From Achromobacter xylosoxidans A8 (GTDB taxonomy: Bacteria > Pseudomonadota > Gammaproteobacteria > Burkholderiales > Burkholderiaceae_B): a stretch of 64,000 nt of DNA. Shown here piece after piece: positions 43,730-53,001 of the stretch. Within the stretch, counting starts at the first letter, position 1. Each line of letters begins with the position of its first letter. The stretch is from positions 4,588,001 to 4,652,000 of the forward strand of contig NC_014640.1 of NCBI RefSeq assembly GCF_000165835.1. Reading direction: 5' to 3'. A program made the position numbers and the translations under genes. The notes below the pieces were generated by a model. It was not told where the DNA came from. It made no database searches and saw nothing but the letters and a program-made list of their open reading frames with translations.

Positions 43730-44078
43730 GGCTTCCTCGGGGACAGGGTTTCGCTCAACGCATGACATTAGCCGAGGCCGGCCGGCGGATCAACGCCGGC
43801 GGCTTCGTACCGGGGAGGAAGCCGTAGGTCGTAAGCCCCACGGACTGCACGCCGTCCTCGCACTAGTTCCTCCCGTCTGGCCGGCGCCGGCCAGATGGCG
43901 GATGGAACGCCAGGCCGCCGGGAAAATGGTCCATCCGCGCCCCGCCATCCAGGCGATAGGCGAACGGCGTCATATACCGCACCCTGGCGGACAGGCGTAA
44001 GTAGACAAGTTCGCGTCTTGATTCTCAAGGCGACGCTGCAAACGCGCAGAGGCGCGCGCTCAAGGTCGGGGAACCAAG
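43730..44078. other. 349-bp gap without a supportable gene, holding a 20-bp palindrome
   Basis: Open frames here have no homology or ribosome sites. At 43876-43895 is the perfect 20-bp palindrome TCTGGCCGGCGCCGGCCAGA. With a G-T pair and two further matches the stem reaches about 12 bp. It has no following T-run, so it is not a typical terminator. Promoters for the thioesterase (minus) and the membrane protein at 44079 (plus) must lie in this gap. Confidence 0.5.
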
Positions 44079-44633
44079 ATGAATATCCTGTTGGCGTTCA
44101 CGCCATTCATCGTGTTTGTCATCATAGAAAGAACCGTCGGCGTACTGGAAGGACTGGCGGCCGGCACCTTCGTTTCCGCCGGGCTGGTGCTGCGCGACTG
44201 GCTCAGCCCCGAACGGCGCATCAAGATCCTGGAAACCGGCACGCTGCTGCTGTTCATGGGACTGACCCTGTATGCCCCGATGGTGGACGGCGATTCCTGG
44301 ACGATCGCCCAGGCGCGCCTGCGGGTCGACGCCGGGATGCTGGTCCTGGTGCTGCTGACCCTGGCGCTGCGCCGGCCATTCACCCTGGAGTACGCGCGGG
44401 AAAAAGAACCGGAGTATGTCTGGAAGAACCGCCGCTACGCCCGCATGAACTATGCCGTCGCAATGGCTTGGGCGCTGGCCTTCGCGACCATGGTGGCGGC
44501 GGACGCGCTGCTGCTGTACAGGCCGCAACTGCCGCAGGCCATCGCGATCGCCGTGACGGTGGCGGCGCTGGCCGGCGCGATGAAATTCACGGCTTGGTAT
44601 CCGGACCGGGTGTCGGCGACAACGCTGAGGTAG
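44079..44633 (+). CDS. Conserved five- to six-helix inner-membrane protein
   Basis: The 184-residue protein opens MNILLAFTPFIVFVIIERTVG and has about six hydrophobic segments with a cytoplasmic loop FTLEYAREKEPEYVWKNRRYARMNY. It looks like an intracellular septation-type or DUF-family membrane protein, but I cannot name it. It has no obvious operon partner and ends 60 bp before the convergent GlxA gene. Confidence 0.7.
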   Translation: MNILLAFTPFIVFVIIERTVGVLEGLAAGTFVSAGLVLRDWLSPERRIKILETGTLLLFMGLTLYAPMVDGDSWTIAQARLRVDAGMLVLVLLTLALRRPFTLEYAREKEPEYVWKNRRYARMNYAVAMAWALAFATMVAADALLLYRPQLPQAIAIAVTVAALAGAMKFTAWYPDRVSATTLR

Positions 44634-44693
44634 GCCGCCTCGAATCGGCAGGCCGCGCGATACGCGGGCGTACCGGTATCGGCGCTGAAGCAG

Positions 44694-45662
44694 CTACTGG
44701 AAGTGGTAGCGTTCGCGGTAGCCCACCGGCGACATGCCGCAGTACTTGTTGAAAATATCGCGGAAGGCCTTGGTGTCGTTGTAGCCGACTTCGTACATGA
44801 CCTCGGCCACGCTCTTGCGCGAGGTTTCCAGCCGCTTCTTGGCGGCTTCCACGCGCACCCGCTGCACATATTCCACGATGCTGTTGCCCGTGGCCTGGCG
44901 AAAGCGCCGCTCCAGCGTGCGGCGGCCCATGGCGTGGCGGTCGGCCAGTTCCTCGACGGTGATCTTTTCCGTGTAGCGGCCTTCGATGTAGTCCTGCACC
45001 GCGCGCACGACCTCGTCGGCGTGGGACTTCTGCCCCATGAACACCGTAAACGGCAGCTGGCTTTGGCGGCTCCAGTCCAGCTGGAAGTACTTGGCGCACC
45101 AGATGGCGGTATCGCGATCGGTGTACTTTTCGATCAGGTGCAGCACCAGATGCGCGGCGGAGAACGCGCCGCCGCTGGTGTAGATGCCGTTATCGGCCAT
45201 GACGATGCGGTCGCTGACCCATTGCACGCTGGGAAACAGGCTGGCGTAGAGGTTCTGCGCCACCCAATGAACCACCGCCTGCTGGCCGTCCAGCACGCCG
45301 CCCGCGGCCAGCAGCGCGGCACCCATGCACAGGCTGGCGACTTCGCCGCCCTCGCGGTGATGGCGCGACAGCCATTCGATCAGTTCGCGGTTGGACAGCA
45401 CCGCGTCGGACACCGATCCCAGCAACGGCGGCGCGATGCAGATGTCGATGTCATGGGCATCCGCCAGGACCATGTCGGCCTGCACCGTGATGCGGCCCTG
45501 GTCCAGGCGGACTTCGCGGGTCAGGGCCAGGGTGCGCACCGTGAACCGGGGTTCGCGCCCATGCGCGGCCAGGTATTCGTTGGCGACCAGAAAGCCGTGC
45601 CTGGCGGTTTCCAGCGAGGCGATGTTCGCCCCCAGGGGCAGCAGGAAAGCGACGTTTTTCAT
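44694..45662 (-). CDS. GlxA-type AraC regulator with DJ-1/PfpI domain
   Basis: The 322-residue protein has an N-terminal DJ-1/PfpI-like domain (FLLPLGANIASLET, with the nucleophile-elbow ASLCMGAALLAAGGVLDG carrying a Cys) and a C-terminal AraC helix-turn-helix (ITVEELADRHAMGRRTLERRFRQATG). Members include amino-acid and carnitine-degradation regulators. The ATG at 45662 starts the homology. It is divergent from a DUF1428 gene across 182 bp. Confidence 0.88.
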   Translation of the reverse strand: MKNVAFLLPLGANIASLETARHGFLVANEYLAAHGREPRFTVRTLALTREVRLDQGRITVQADMVLADAHDIDICIAPPLLGSVSDAVLSNRELIEWLSRHHREGGEVASLCMGAALLAAGGVLDGQQAVVHWVAQNLYASLFPSVQWVSDRIVMADNGIYTSGGAFSAAHLVLHLIEKYTDRDTAIWCAKYFQLDWSRQSQLPFTVFMGQKSHADEVVRAVQDYIEGRYTEKITVEELADRHAMGRRTLERRFRQATGNSIVEYVQRVRVEAAKKRLETSRKSVAEVMYEVGYNDTKAFRDIFNKYCGMSPVGYRERYHFQ

Positions 45663-45844
45663 CCTGCAAAGCATACCCCCGCCGGCTGTCGCAATCCACC
45701 CTCAAGATTGTCGCAATTGCCTATCGGAAATCGCTGCCGATCTCGATACAGTGACACTTACCGGAATGAGATCCGGGCTGCGCCAGAGGCGGCTTGCGGG
45801 CGCCCTGGCGCGGAACAGAACAACGTGGATCCAAGGAGTTACTA

Positions 45845-46201
45845 ATGGAAAAGTATGTAGACGGTTTCCTGCTGCCGGTGCCCAAGGCCAACCTCGAAAC
45901 CTACCGGAAGATGGCCCAACAGGCGCAGACAGTCTGGCTGGAGTATGGCGCGCTGGATTACCGCGAATGCGTCGCGGAAGATATCGACAAGGAAGGCGCT
46001 GGCTCGTTCAGCGCCGCCGCCGGCGCGCGCGAGGGGGAGACGGTGGTGTTCGCGTGGATCACCTACGCCAGCAAGGCGGATCGCGACGAGATCAATGCCA
46101 AGGTCATGGCTGACCCCCGCCTTGGGGAAAACTGCTGCGAAGGCGTATTCGACTTCAAACGCATGTGCTGGGGCGGCTTCACCACGCTGGTAGGAAACTG
46201 A
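45845..46201 (+). CDS. DUF1428-domain protein
   Basis: The 118-residue protein begins MEKYVDGFLLPVPKANLETY and has VFAWITYASKADRDEINAKVMADPRL and a Phe-Asp-Phe-Lys-Arg-Met C-terminal motif, the DUF1428 pattern, which has a ferredoxin-like fold. Function unknown. It is followed after 54 bp by a VOC-family gene, probably the same operon. Confidence 0.88.
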   Translation: MEKYVDGFLLPVPKANLETYRKMAQQAQTVWLEYGALDYRECVAEDIDKEGAGSFSAAAGAREGETVVFAWITYASKADRDEINAKVMADPRLGENCCEGVFDFKRMCWGGFTTLVGN

Positions 46202-46255
46202 GGCGATCGGGAATCCTTCCCCGCCCTTTCAAACTGAACATTCTGGAGACCCCCC

Positions 46256-46759
46256 ATGGCAAATCCTGCAAGCAAACCCATCCCCGAAGGCATGCACACG
46301 CTCACCCCGCACATCGTGTGCGAAGGCGCGGCGGATGCCATCGACTTCTACAAAAAGGCTTTCAACGCCGAGGAGCTGGCGCGGCTGCCCGGCCCCAACG
46401 GCAAGATCATGCATGCCGCCATACGCATCGGCGATTCCGTCATGATGCTGATGGACGACTTCCCCGAATGGGGCAGCCTGGGTCCGAAGGCGCTCAAGGG
46501 CACGCCCGTTACGCTGCATCTCTACGTCAATGACGTGGACGCCGCCATGAAACAGGCGGTGGCGGCCGGGGCCCAGGTGACCATGCCCGTGGCGGACATG
46601 TTCTGGGGCGACCGCTATGGCCAGGTGGTGGATCCTTGCGGCCACCGCTGGTCCATCGCCACGCACAAGTTCGACCTGACGCCGCAAGAGGTGCAGGAGA
46701 ACATGGCGAAGATGGGTCCGATGGACGGCTGCGGCGATCCGTCAAAGAAACAGGGTTAA
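46256..46759 (+). CDS. VOC-family (PhnB/glyoxalase-like) protein
   Basis: The 167-residue protein has the repeated VOC fold: THVC-type first metal strand (HTLTPHIVCEGAADAIDFYKKAFNAEEL), VTLHLYVNDVDAAMKQAVAAGA, and WGDRYGQVVDPCGHRWSIATH near the C-terminus. Such proteins bind metal or antibiotics and act in detoxification. It overlaps the convergent DUF1993 gene by 4 bp. Confidence 0.88.
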   Translation: MANPASKPIPEGMHTLTPHIVCEGAADAIDFYKKAFNAEELARLPGPNGKIMHAAIRIGDSVMMLMDDFPEWGSLGPKALKGTPVTLHLYVNDVDAAMKQAVAAGAQVTMPVADMFWGDRYGQVVDPCGHRWSIATHKFDLTPQEVQENMAKMGPMDGCGDPSKKQG

Positions 46760-47277
46760 GCGGCCGGCTGCGGATACGGTCCCAGGAAATCCAGCTTGCC
46801 GATCTTCACTCCCGCGTGGCGCAGGATGGCGTACGCCGTCGTCACGTGGAAGTAGAAGTTCGGCAGCGCGAACGTCAGCAGATAGTCGTCGCCGCGGAAT
46901 TCCTGCTTGAAGTCGCCGAACGCCAGCGAAACCTTGCGGCCTTCGGCGCCATCCAGCCTATCCGCCGCCACCTCCTGCAAGTACGCAACGGTGGCGGCGA
47001 TGCGCTGCTGCAATTGCTCGAAAGTGGTTTCCTCGTCGGGGAATTTGGGCGCTTCCACCCGCGACAGGCGCTGCACGGCGAACTTGGACGCATCGCTGGC
47101 GCGCTGAATCTGGCCGCTCAGCGGATACATGTCCGGAGCCAGGCGGGCATTGATGAGCTCGGCCGGATCCATGCCGGCGGCCGCGGCATGATCGGCGGCC
47201 TTTTGCAGCAGCGCGGCCAGGACGTTGAGACCGCGGACGAAGGCAGGCACGCTGGTCTGGTACATGGAAAGAGACAT
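46756..47277 (-). CDS. DUF1993-domain protein
   Basis: The 173-residue protein reads MSLSMYQTSVPAFVRGLNVL and has RLAPDMYPLSGQIQRASDASK, ETTFEQLQQRIAATVAYL and FYFHVTTAYAILRHAGVKIGK, the DUF1993 pattern (a DinB-like helical fold). Function unknown. The ATG at 47277 follows a GGAG box with 9-nt spacing. Confidence 0.87.
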   Translation of the reverse strand: MSLSMYQTSVPAFVRGLNVLAALLQKAADHAAAAGMDPAELINARLAPDMYPLSGQIQRASDASKFAVQRLSRVEAPKFPDEETTFEQLQQRIAATVAYLQEVAADRLDGAEGRKVSLAFGDFKQEFRGDDYLLTFALPNFYFHVTTAYAILRHAGVKIGKLDFLGPYPQPAA

Positions 47278-47415
47278 GATGGGGACTCCGGACAAGAACT
47301 GGGCGGCCCGCGCGGGACGCGTCGGCGCGCCGGGGAATACGCTGATCTTACCGCCGCGCCCGAGGCCGGGCTCCGGCCCCTTATGAGCTCGAAAACGCGG
47401 CGCCCGGACCCTGGC

Positions 47416-48498
47416 CTATTCCGCCTGGCCGGGGGCCACGCGGCGCTGCCCCTGAAAGAAGCGCCAGATCAACGCCGAGGCGTCCGGCCCGCTGCGCGCG
47501 TGATACCTCACCGAGGCATCGCCGCCGCTCCAGGCATGCTCCACCAGCGTGATTTCGCATAGCCGAAGCACTGTCCGGCTGCCGCGCAGCATGTCCACGC
47601 GGCGGTAGGATTTGTCGGTACCCAGGCCCAGCACGCGCTCGACCGGCACGCTTTCCGGCGGCAGGTCGTTCACGGCGCGGAACTGTTCGAACAGTTGCCT
47701 GGCGTTGCGCGGCGCCACCGTCGGGTCCAGTTGTCCTTGCAGAATCATGGCGGGCATGCCAAGCCGGAACACGGCCGGATCCGCGACCCGTTCCAGCAAG
47801 GGCAACAGCGGCTTGAGCGCGCCGCGCCGCATGGTGCCGATGCCGCCGGTGGCGCTGTGGGCGTCGCCGGCCACCGGCCCGGAATGCATGGCCACCGCAG
47901 CGATCAGGCGCGGATGCCGCAAGGCCACCAGCGCGGCCATGCCTGCGCCCGCCGACAGGCCTGCGATGTAGATGCGTTCGGGGTCCAAGGCATACTTGGC
48001 GCACTCCGCGCGGATCAGCGCGGCGATCAGATCGGCTTCCGCCCCGCCGTGCGCGTCGTCCGGCTGGAACCAGCGCCAACAGCGCTGCACCTGACGGGCC
48101 ATGGACTGCTGCGGATACAGCACCATGAAGCCGCCCGCATCGGCCCATTGATTCATGCGCGAGCCGCGCGCGAACGAGAGCGAGGTCTGCCTGCAGCCGT
48201 GCAGCATCACCACCAGCGGCATGCCGGCGCGCGGCGCGGCAGCGGGCGTGTAGCGCGCGAAGGTGAGACGGCGGCCTTGCCCGTCCGAGAATTGCCGGGA
48301 GGCTTCCCAGCGGCCCGCCCCCAACGAAGGCGCGGCGGCGCTGCGCGAGGCAGAGGCCGCCGCCGGCTTGGCCGCCTTGCGCTTGGGCGCGCCGCGCTTC
48401 TTGGCGGTCTTGGGAACGGCCATGCGCATGGCGGCGCGCTGCAATTTGCCGATCTTCTTCGCGGCCTTGAAAAACAGATTGGTAAAACTGCGCGCCAT
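47416..48498 (-). CDS. PHB-depolymerase-type esterase with basic N-terminus
   Basis: The 360-residue protein has the esterase core: MLHGCRQT (oxyanion loop), nucleophile GLSAGAGMAA with Ser, an Asp in GQLDPTVA and a His in VEHAWSGG, like LpqC/PhaZ-type esterases. It begins with a Lys/Ala-rich segment (AAKKIGKLQRAAMRM, GAPKRKAAKPAAASAS) instead of a clear signal peptide. Substrate may be polyhydroxyalkanoate or a related ester. Confidence 0.86.
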   Translation of the reverse strand: MARSFTNLFFKAAKKIGKLQRAAMRMAVPKTAKKRGAPKRKAAKPAAASASRSAAAPSLGAGRWEASRQFSDGQGRRLTFARYTPAAAPRAGMPLVVMLHGCRQTSLSFARGSRMNQWADAGGFMVLYPQQSMARQVQRCWRWFQPDDAHGGAEADLIAALIRAECAKYALDPERIYIAGLSAGAGMAALVALRHPRLIAAVAMHSGPVAGDAHSATGGIGTMRRGALKPLLPLLERVADPAVFRLGMPAMILQGQLDPTVAPRNARQLFEQFRAVNDLPPESVPVERVLGLGTDKSYRRVDMLRGSRTVLRLCEITLVEHAWSGGDASVRYHARSGPDASALIWRFFQGQRRVAPGQAE

Positions 48499-48708
48499 TG
48501 CGAGGCCTCGGCCAGTAAACCTGCGTTTGCTTGCGCGCTGAATGTATCACAGAGTAACTTCCAGACTGCCCTTTTCGCGTGCCGGCGCCCCACCCGATTT
48601 GCAGTAGATCAAACGGGCTGCACGCTGCGCGCGGCAAGCCCGCTTGTCGGCTTGAGCCGCCGCGCCAAAGCGCCTAAGGTGTACACCTGAACCAACCAAG
48701 ACGCATTC

Positions 48709-49353
48709 ATGTTCCCCAACGACAGACCCCAGACCCTGGGCGAGGAAATCGCCAACGCCATCAGCCACGGCGTCGGCGCCGCGGGCGCCCTGGCCTCCGC
48801 CCCCATCCTGATCCTGGCCGCCGTGCGCCAGGGCGACGCCGCCTTCATCGCGGGCGCTGCGGTCTTCGCCGCGACGATGTGCCTGCTGTACCTGGCGTCC
48901 ACCATCTATCACGCGCTGCCCAAGAGCCGCGCCAAGCAGCTGTTCAACGTGCTGGACCATTCCGCCATCTATCTGCTGATCGCGGGCACCTACACGCCCT
49001 TCGCCTTGGGCGCCCTGCGCGGGCCCTGGGGCTGGACCCTGTTCGGCCTGGTCTGGGGCATGGCGCTGCTGGGCGTGGGCTTGAAAGCCAGCAAGCGGCT
49101 CAACCGTCCCGCCATCTCCACGGGCCTGTACCTGGCGATGGGCTGGCTGGTCATCATCGCGGTCAATCCCCTGATCGAGCGCGTTCCCAGCGGCGGCCTG
49201 TGGTGGCTGGTGGCGGGCGGGCTGGCCTACACCGGCGGCGTGGTGTTCTTCGTGCTCGACAACCGCTGGCGCTACAGCCATTTCATCTGGCATCTGTTCG
49301 TGCTCGCAGGCACGGCCTGCCACTTCTTCGCCGTGCTCTGGTACGCGGCCTGA
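48709..49353 (+). CDS. Hemolysin III/PAQR-family membrane protein
   Basis: The 214-residue protein has seven helices and the conserved metal-binding-like motifs GEEIANAISHGVGA, STIYHALPKSRAKQLFNVLDHSAIYLLIAGTYTPF and HFIWHLFVLAGTACHFF. Bacterial HlyIII proteins (YqfA) are inner-membrane proteins of the PAQR superfamily, and lysis activity is not established for most. It lies divergent to the PHB esterase. Confidence 0.92.
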   Translation: MFPNDRPQTLGEEIANAISHGVGAAGALASAPILILAAVRQGDAAFIAGAAVFAATMCLLYLASTIYHALPKSRAKQLFNVLDHSAIYLLIAGTYTPFALGALRGPWGWTLFGLVWGMALLGVGLKASKRLNRPAISTGLYLAMGWLVIIAVNPLIERVPSGGLWWLVAGGLAYTGGVVFFVLDNRWRYSHFIWHLFVLAGTACHFFAVLWYAA

Positions 49354-49370
49354 GCGCCGCCCCGCAACGC

Positions 49371-50558
49371 TCAGCCGCGGCCCGGTCCGCCCGGCTGCGG
49401 CATGGCCAGCAGTCCGCGCTTCATCAGCGCCTTCATGCCGGGCACCAACAGCCCGCCGCCGAACAGCAGATCGCGCCATAGCCCCGGCCCCGAGGCCTGG
49501 AAGCAAGGCGTCAAGGCGCGGCTGAGCGTCTGGTACATGCGCGAAGGCAGCAGCCGGCTGCGGGCGTAGCGCGCCGGCCCGGCGGCCGCGCCATGCTGCG
49601 CCAGGTTCCGCGCCAGCGCCAACGCATCCAGCACTGCCAGGGTCGTTCCCAGGCCCAGTTGCGGGCTCATCGCGTGGCCCGCGTCTCCCACGGCGCAGTA
49701 CGGACCCGCGGCCAATCCGCGCGGCCAGGTATGGCGGTAGGTAGCCACCGCCAGATCGTCGTGCCGCGTGATCTGGTCCACCACCGGCGCGGCCTCGGGC
49801 CACAGGGACAGCATGCGCTCCTTCCAGGCGCCGATGGGCGCGGCGCGCCAGGCCGGCAGGGCATCGTGGCGGATGCTCCAGAACAGCGACAGGCGCACGC
49901 CCCGCGGGCCGATCTCGGTAGGCAGCAGGCCCATCATTTCGCGGGTGCCGCGAAAGCGCTGCAATAGCTGTGTGGCGCCAGCCCAATCGGGCGTCCAGAA
50001 CTGGCCCCACAACGCGCCCCACGCGTAGACGCGCGAACTCGCCGCCAGCCCGACCTGCTCGCGCAGCGCGGAGGCGGCGCCGTCGGCCACCACGAACACA
50101 TCGAAGCTGGACTCGGCCCGGGCTTCGCCCGTGCCGTGCGTCACGTGCGCCCTGCCCTCGCGGGTCGCAAGCGTCTCGACCGGACAGCCGAACGAGAACT
50201 CGGCGCCCGCGCGCCGCGCCGCCTCGAACAGCACCCCGCCCAACGCCGCCCGCGTCACCGCCCGCGCGCCGTCGCCCACGTAATCGATGTCCACGACCCG
50301 CCAGCCGCGATGCGACAGGCCCAGTAGCCGGTCGATCGGCGCGCCCACGTTCAGCGCCGCCACGTCCACGCCCAGCGACTTGAGCGCGCGCACCCCAGGC
50401 GGCTGCAGCAACAGTCCCGCGCCCAGCGTGGTGAACCCCTGGTGCTTTTCAAAGACGCGCACCTGATGGCCGGCTTGCGCCAGCGCCAGCGCGGCGGCCA
50501 GTCCGGCGCTGCCCGCGCCGGCGATGCCGATGGATAGCGGCGTATGCGTAGTAGTCAT
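49371..50558 (-). CDS. FAD-dependent monooxygenase (PHBH-like)
   Basis: The 395-residue flavoprotein has the FAD motif IGIAGAGSAGLAAALALAQAGHQVRVFEKH, a second dinucleotide motif FVVADGAASALRE, and the late GD motif YCAVGDAGHAMSPQLGLG. It belongs with p-hydroxybenzoate-hydroxylase-type monooxygenases, whose substrates vary from aromatics to antibiotics. The ATG at 50558 starts the FAD motif region. The AraC gene ends 64 bp upstream on the same strand. Confidence 0.89.
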   Translation of the reverse strand: MTTTHTPLSIGIAGAGSAGLAAALALAQAGHQVRVFEKHQGFTTLGAGLLLQPPGVRALKSLGVDVAALNVGAPIDRLLGLSHRGWRVVDIDYVGDGARAVTRAALGGVLFEAARRAGAEFSFGCPVETLATREGRAHVTHGTGEARAESSFDVFVVADGAASALREQVGLAASSRVYAWGALWGQFWTPDWAGATQLLQRFRGTREMMGLLPTEIGPRGVRLSLFWSIRHDALPAWRAAPIGAWKERMLSLWPEAAPVVDQITRHDDLAVATYRHTWPRGLAAGPYCAVGDAGHAMSPQLGLGTTLAVLDALALARNLAQHGAAAGPARYARSRLLPSRMYQTLSRALTPCFQASGPGLWRDLLFGGGLLVPGMKALMKRGLLAMPQPGGPGRG

Positions 50559-50621
50559 GAAGTGGTCTAGCCCGGCTGCCCGAAGGGGCTGCCGCGGGAG
50601 CCGGCATAGTACCAACTGCCC

Positions 50622-51389
50622 TCACGCTTCGCGCAGGTACTCCGTGGGCGGCCGGCCCAACACCCGCCGGAACATCGTCGAGAACGCCGCCGGACTCTGG
50701 TAGCCGAAATCCAGCGCGATGGCGGTCACCGGATCGCCCGCGGCCAGCCGTGTCAAGGCCAGCACCACACAGGCGCGCTGACGCCATTCCGAAAACGCCA
50801 TGCCCGTCTGCTGGCGGAAATGGCGGCTGAATGTGCGCGGGCTCATATGCAATCGTTCGGCCCAGGTTTGCGGCGCGGCGCGCGCGTCTGGCGCGGCGAT
50901 GAAGGCCCTGCACAAGGGCGCCAGGCGCTTGTCGCGCGGCAGCGGGATATGCAGCGGCAGCACCGGCGCGCGCTCGACCTCATGCAGCAGCAGGGCCGCC
51001 AGCGCGCCGTCGCGCCCCGCCAGGTCGTACTCGGCCGGCATGTCCACCGCGTCCAGCAGCAGCTGCCGCAGCAACGGCGAGACCTCGATCACTTCGCAGG
51101 CCTGCCGGTCCGCGCGCGCCGCTCCGGGCTCGACGTAGGCGCTGCGCGTGCTGACATCCAGCATGCGGACCTGGTGCGTTACGCCCGCCGGGATCCACAC
51201 CGCGCGCTGCGGCGGCACCACCCAGTTGCCGTCGCGCGTGACCACGTGCATGACGCCGGTGGCGCCATACAGCAGTTGGGCGCGGCGATGCGCATGGGCT
51301 GGCAGCAGCCGGCCGGGCGGATAGTCGTTGCCGATGGCGACGACGACGCGGTCCAGATGGTCGTAGCGGTCGATGTGGGTATTGCGCAT
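50622..51389 (-). CDS. AraC-family transcriptional regulator (NimR-like)
   Basis: The 255-residue protein has an N-terminal cupin (PAHAHRRAQLLYGATGVMHVVTRDGNWVVPPQRAVWIPAG) and a C-terminal double HTH (QTWAERLHMSPRTFSRHFRQQTG; AIALDFGYQSPAAFSTMFRRVLG). Such regulators often repress a divergent or following gene. It lies upstream of the monooxygenase (same strand) and divergent from a TauE gene; either could be its target. Confidence 0.9.
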   Translation of the reverse strand: MRNTHIDRYDHLDRVVVAIGNDYPPGRLLPAHAHRRAQLLYGATGVMHVVTRDGNWVVPPQRAVWIPAGVTHQVRMLDVSTRSAYVEPGAARADRQACEVIEVSPLLRQLLLDAVDMPAEYDLAGRDGALAALLLHEVERAPVLPLHIPLPRDKRLAPLCRAFIAAPDARAAPQTWAERLHMSPRTFSRHFRQQTGMAFSEWRQRACVVLALTRLAAGDPVTAIALDFGYQSPAAFSTMFRRVLGRPPTEYLREA

Positions 51390-51540
51390 CGTCTGGGGCT
51401 CATGGTCTGGGACTCATGGCCTGTTCATGCCGACTGCCCGGCGGGTCGATTGGCCGAAACTCGAACATTATTGTCTCATCCTCGAAAGCAGGCCACAGCC
51501 CGCAGCCGTATCGTGACTGCTTTCCCTGGAAGGACGCAGC

Positions 51541-52353
51541 ATGCTTTATCTGATTCTGGCCCTGTTCGGCTGCTTGAGCGGCGTGACCACCGTGCTGTTC
51601 GGTTTCGGCGGCGGTTTCGTCGTGGTGCCCGTGCTGTACGCGGTGCTGACGTCCGCGCACGGGGCGCACGACGCCATCGGCCTGGCGGCCATGCACATCG
51701 CGGTGGCCACGTCCACCTGCGTCATGATCGTGAATTCGATCGCGGCTACGCGCAAGCACCAGCGCGCCGGCAACATCCTGCGCGCCTATGTGTGGCCCCT
51801 GGCCGGCTTCATCGCCGTGGGCGCGGCGTTGGGCGCGCTGGCCGCCACCCGCGCCAGCGGCGATCTGGTGCGCTATGCCTTCATCGCCTACCTGGGCGTG
51901 ACCATCCTGGACTGCCTCTTGCGCCAGGGCTTCATGGCGCAGGGGGACGAGCAGCCCCGTCCGCTGGGCCACGGCGTGCTGGTGGGCGGCGGCCTGGCCA
52001 TCGGCGTGGTCGCTGCCTTCCTGGGGGTGGGCGGCAGCGTCATGACCGTGCCGCTGCTGCGGCGCCGCGGCCTGCCCATGGCCAAGGCGGCGGCGATGGC
52101 CAATCCGCTGACGCTGCCCGTGGCGGTGGTGGGAACGCTGGCCTACATGGCGGCAGCCGGCGGCCTGGCCGCGCCCCTGGCGCCGTGGGTCGTGGGCTAT
52201 GTGGATCTGCTGGCCTTCGCCGCATTGGCGCTGGGCTCGTTGGCCGGCATCCGCCTGGCCGCGCCGCTGATCCCGCGCATCCCGGACCATCTGCACGCCC
52301 GGGTCTATGTGCTGCTGCTGGCGCTGGTGATGCTGAGCATGCTGCTCATCTAG
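51541..52353 (+). CDS. TauE/SafE-family sulfite/anion exporter-like membrane protein
   Basis: The 270-residue protein has about eight helices and the TauE pattern: LFGFGGGFVVVPVLYAVL, AIGLAAMHIAVATSTCVMIVN and AAFLGVGGSVMTVPLLRRRGLPMAKAAAMANPL. Members export sulfite, sulfoacetate or other organic anions. A regulator (AraC) is encoded divergent to it. A hairpin of GC-rich arms lies in the 211-bp gap downstream (about 52427-52456) without a T-run. Confidence 0.88.
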   Translation: MLYLILALFGCLSGVTTVLFGFGGGFVVVPVLYAVLTSAHGAHDAIGLAAMHIAVATSTCVMIVNSIAATRKHQRAGNILRAYVWPLAGFIAVGAALGALAATRASGDLVRYAFIAYLGVTILDCLLRQGFMAQGDEQPRPLGHGVLVGGGLAIGVVAAFLGVGGSVMTVPLLRRRGLPMAKAAAMANPLTLPVAVVGTLAYMAAAGGLAAPLAPWVVGYVDLLAFAALALGSLAGIRLAAPLIPRIPDHLHARVYVLLLALVMLSMLLI

Positions 52354-52564
52354 GACCCGTCCCGCAAAAACCTAAGGAAACATCGCGGCCAGCAGCGACT
52401 ACGAAACCGCGCAAAACGTTTCCGCCGCGCCCTTGGGGGGCTCCCTCCCAGGGCGCTTGCGCATCCCGTGGCCTGCCGACACAGGAAAACACATCGCGAA
52501 ACTTGCCCCGAGGCGGGCCGGGTTGTCATCATGGCCCGACATTCAACCGGAACAAGGAGGTTTC

Positions 52565-52978
52565 ATGCAGCGTTCCACTTATGCATTCCTGTCCGCCGCC
52601 GTGCTGGCGACGGCGCTGTCCGGTGCTCCCGCCCTTGCGCAGCAAGCCAGCCAGGCCCAAGGCCAGACCCAGGCCCAGCCGCGCATGGCGCCCCCGCCCG
52701 CGATCCAGCCGACCGACCAGCAACTGCAGCGTTTCGCTTCGGCATCGCAGAAGATTTCCGGCGTCGTCGACGAATACCGCCCCAAGGTCGACGCCGCCAA
52801 GACGGATCAGGCCAAGCAGAAGGTCGTTGAGGAAGCCGACGCCAAGATGGTGAAGCTGGTGCAGGCCGACGGCCTGAGCGTCGAGGAATTCAACGGCATC
52901 GGCCAGGCCATACAGCAGGACCCCCAGCTCAAGCAACGCTTGATGAGCATGGGCAAGGGCGCCCCCGCCGCGAAGTAA
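52565..52978 (+). CDS. DUF4168 secreted protein
   Basis: The 137-residue protein has a signal peptide (AFLSAAVLATALSGAPALAQ) and a DUF4168-like helical part (QPTDQQLQRFASASQKISGVVDEYRPKV, FNGIGQAIQQDPQLKQRL). Length and composition suggest a small periplasmic or surface protein. An ideal AAGGAGG box precedes the ATG. It is followed by a strong terminator. Confidence 0.86.
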   Translation: MQRSTYAFLSAAVLATALSGAPALAQQASQAQGQTQAQPRMAPPPAIQPTDQQLQRFASASQKISGVVDEYRPKVDAAKTDQAKQKVVEEADAKMVKLVQADGLSVEEFNGIGQAIQQDPQLKQRLMSMGKGAPAAK

Positions 52979-53001
52979 GGCTCTCCGAGAGCTAGCCCTG
53001 G

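Noticed and set aside
52427..52456. GC-rich hairpin after the TauE gene as a terminator
   Set aside because: The stem has a bulge and no T-run follows, so I list it only as a structure in the gap.
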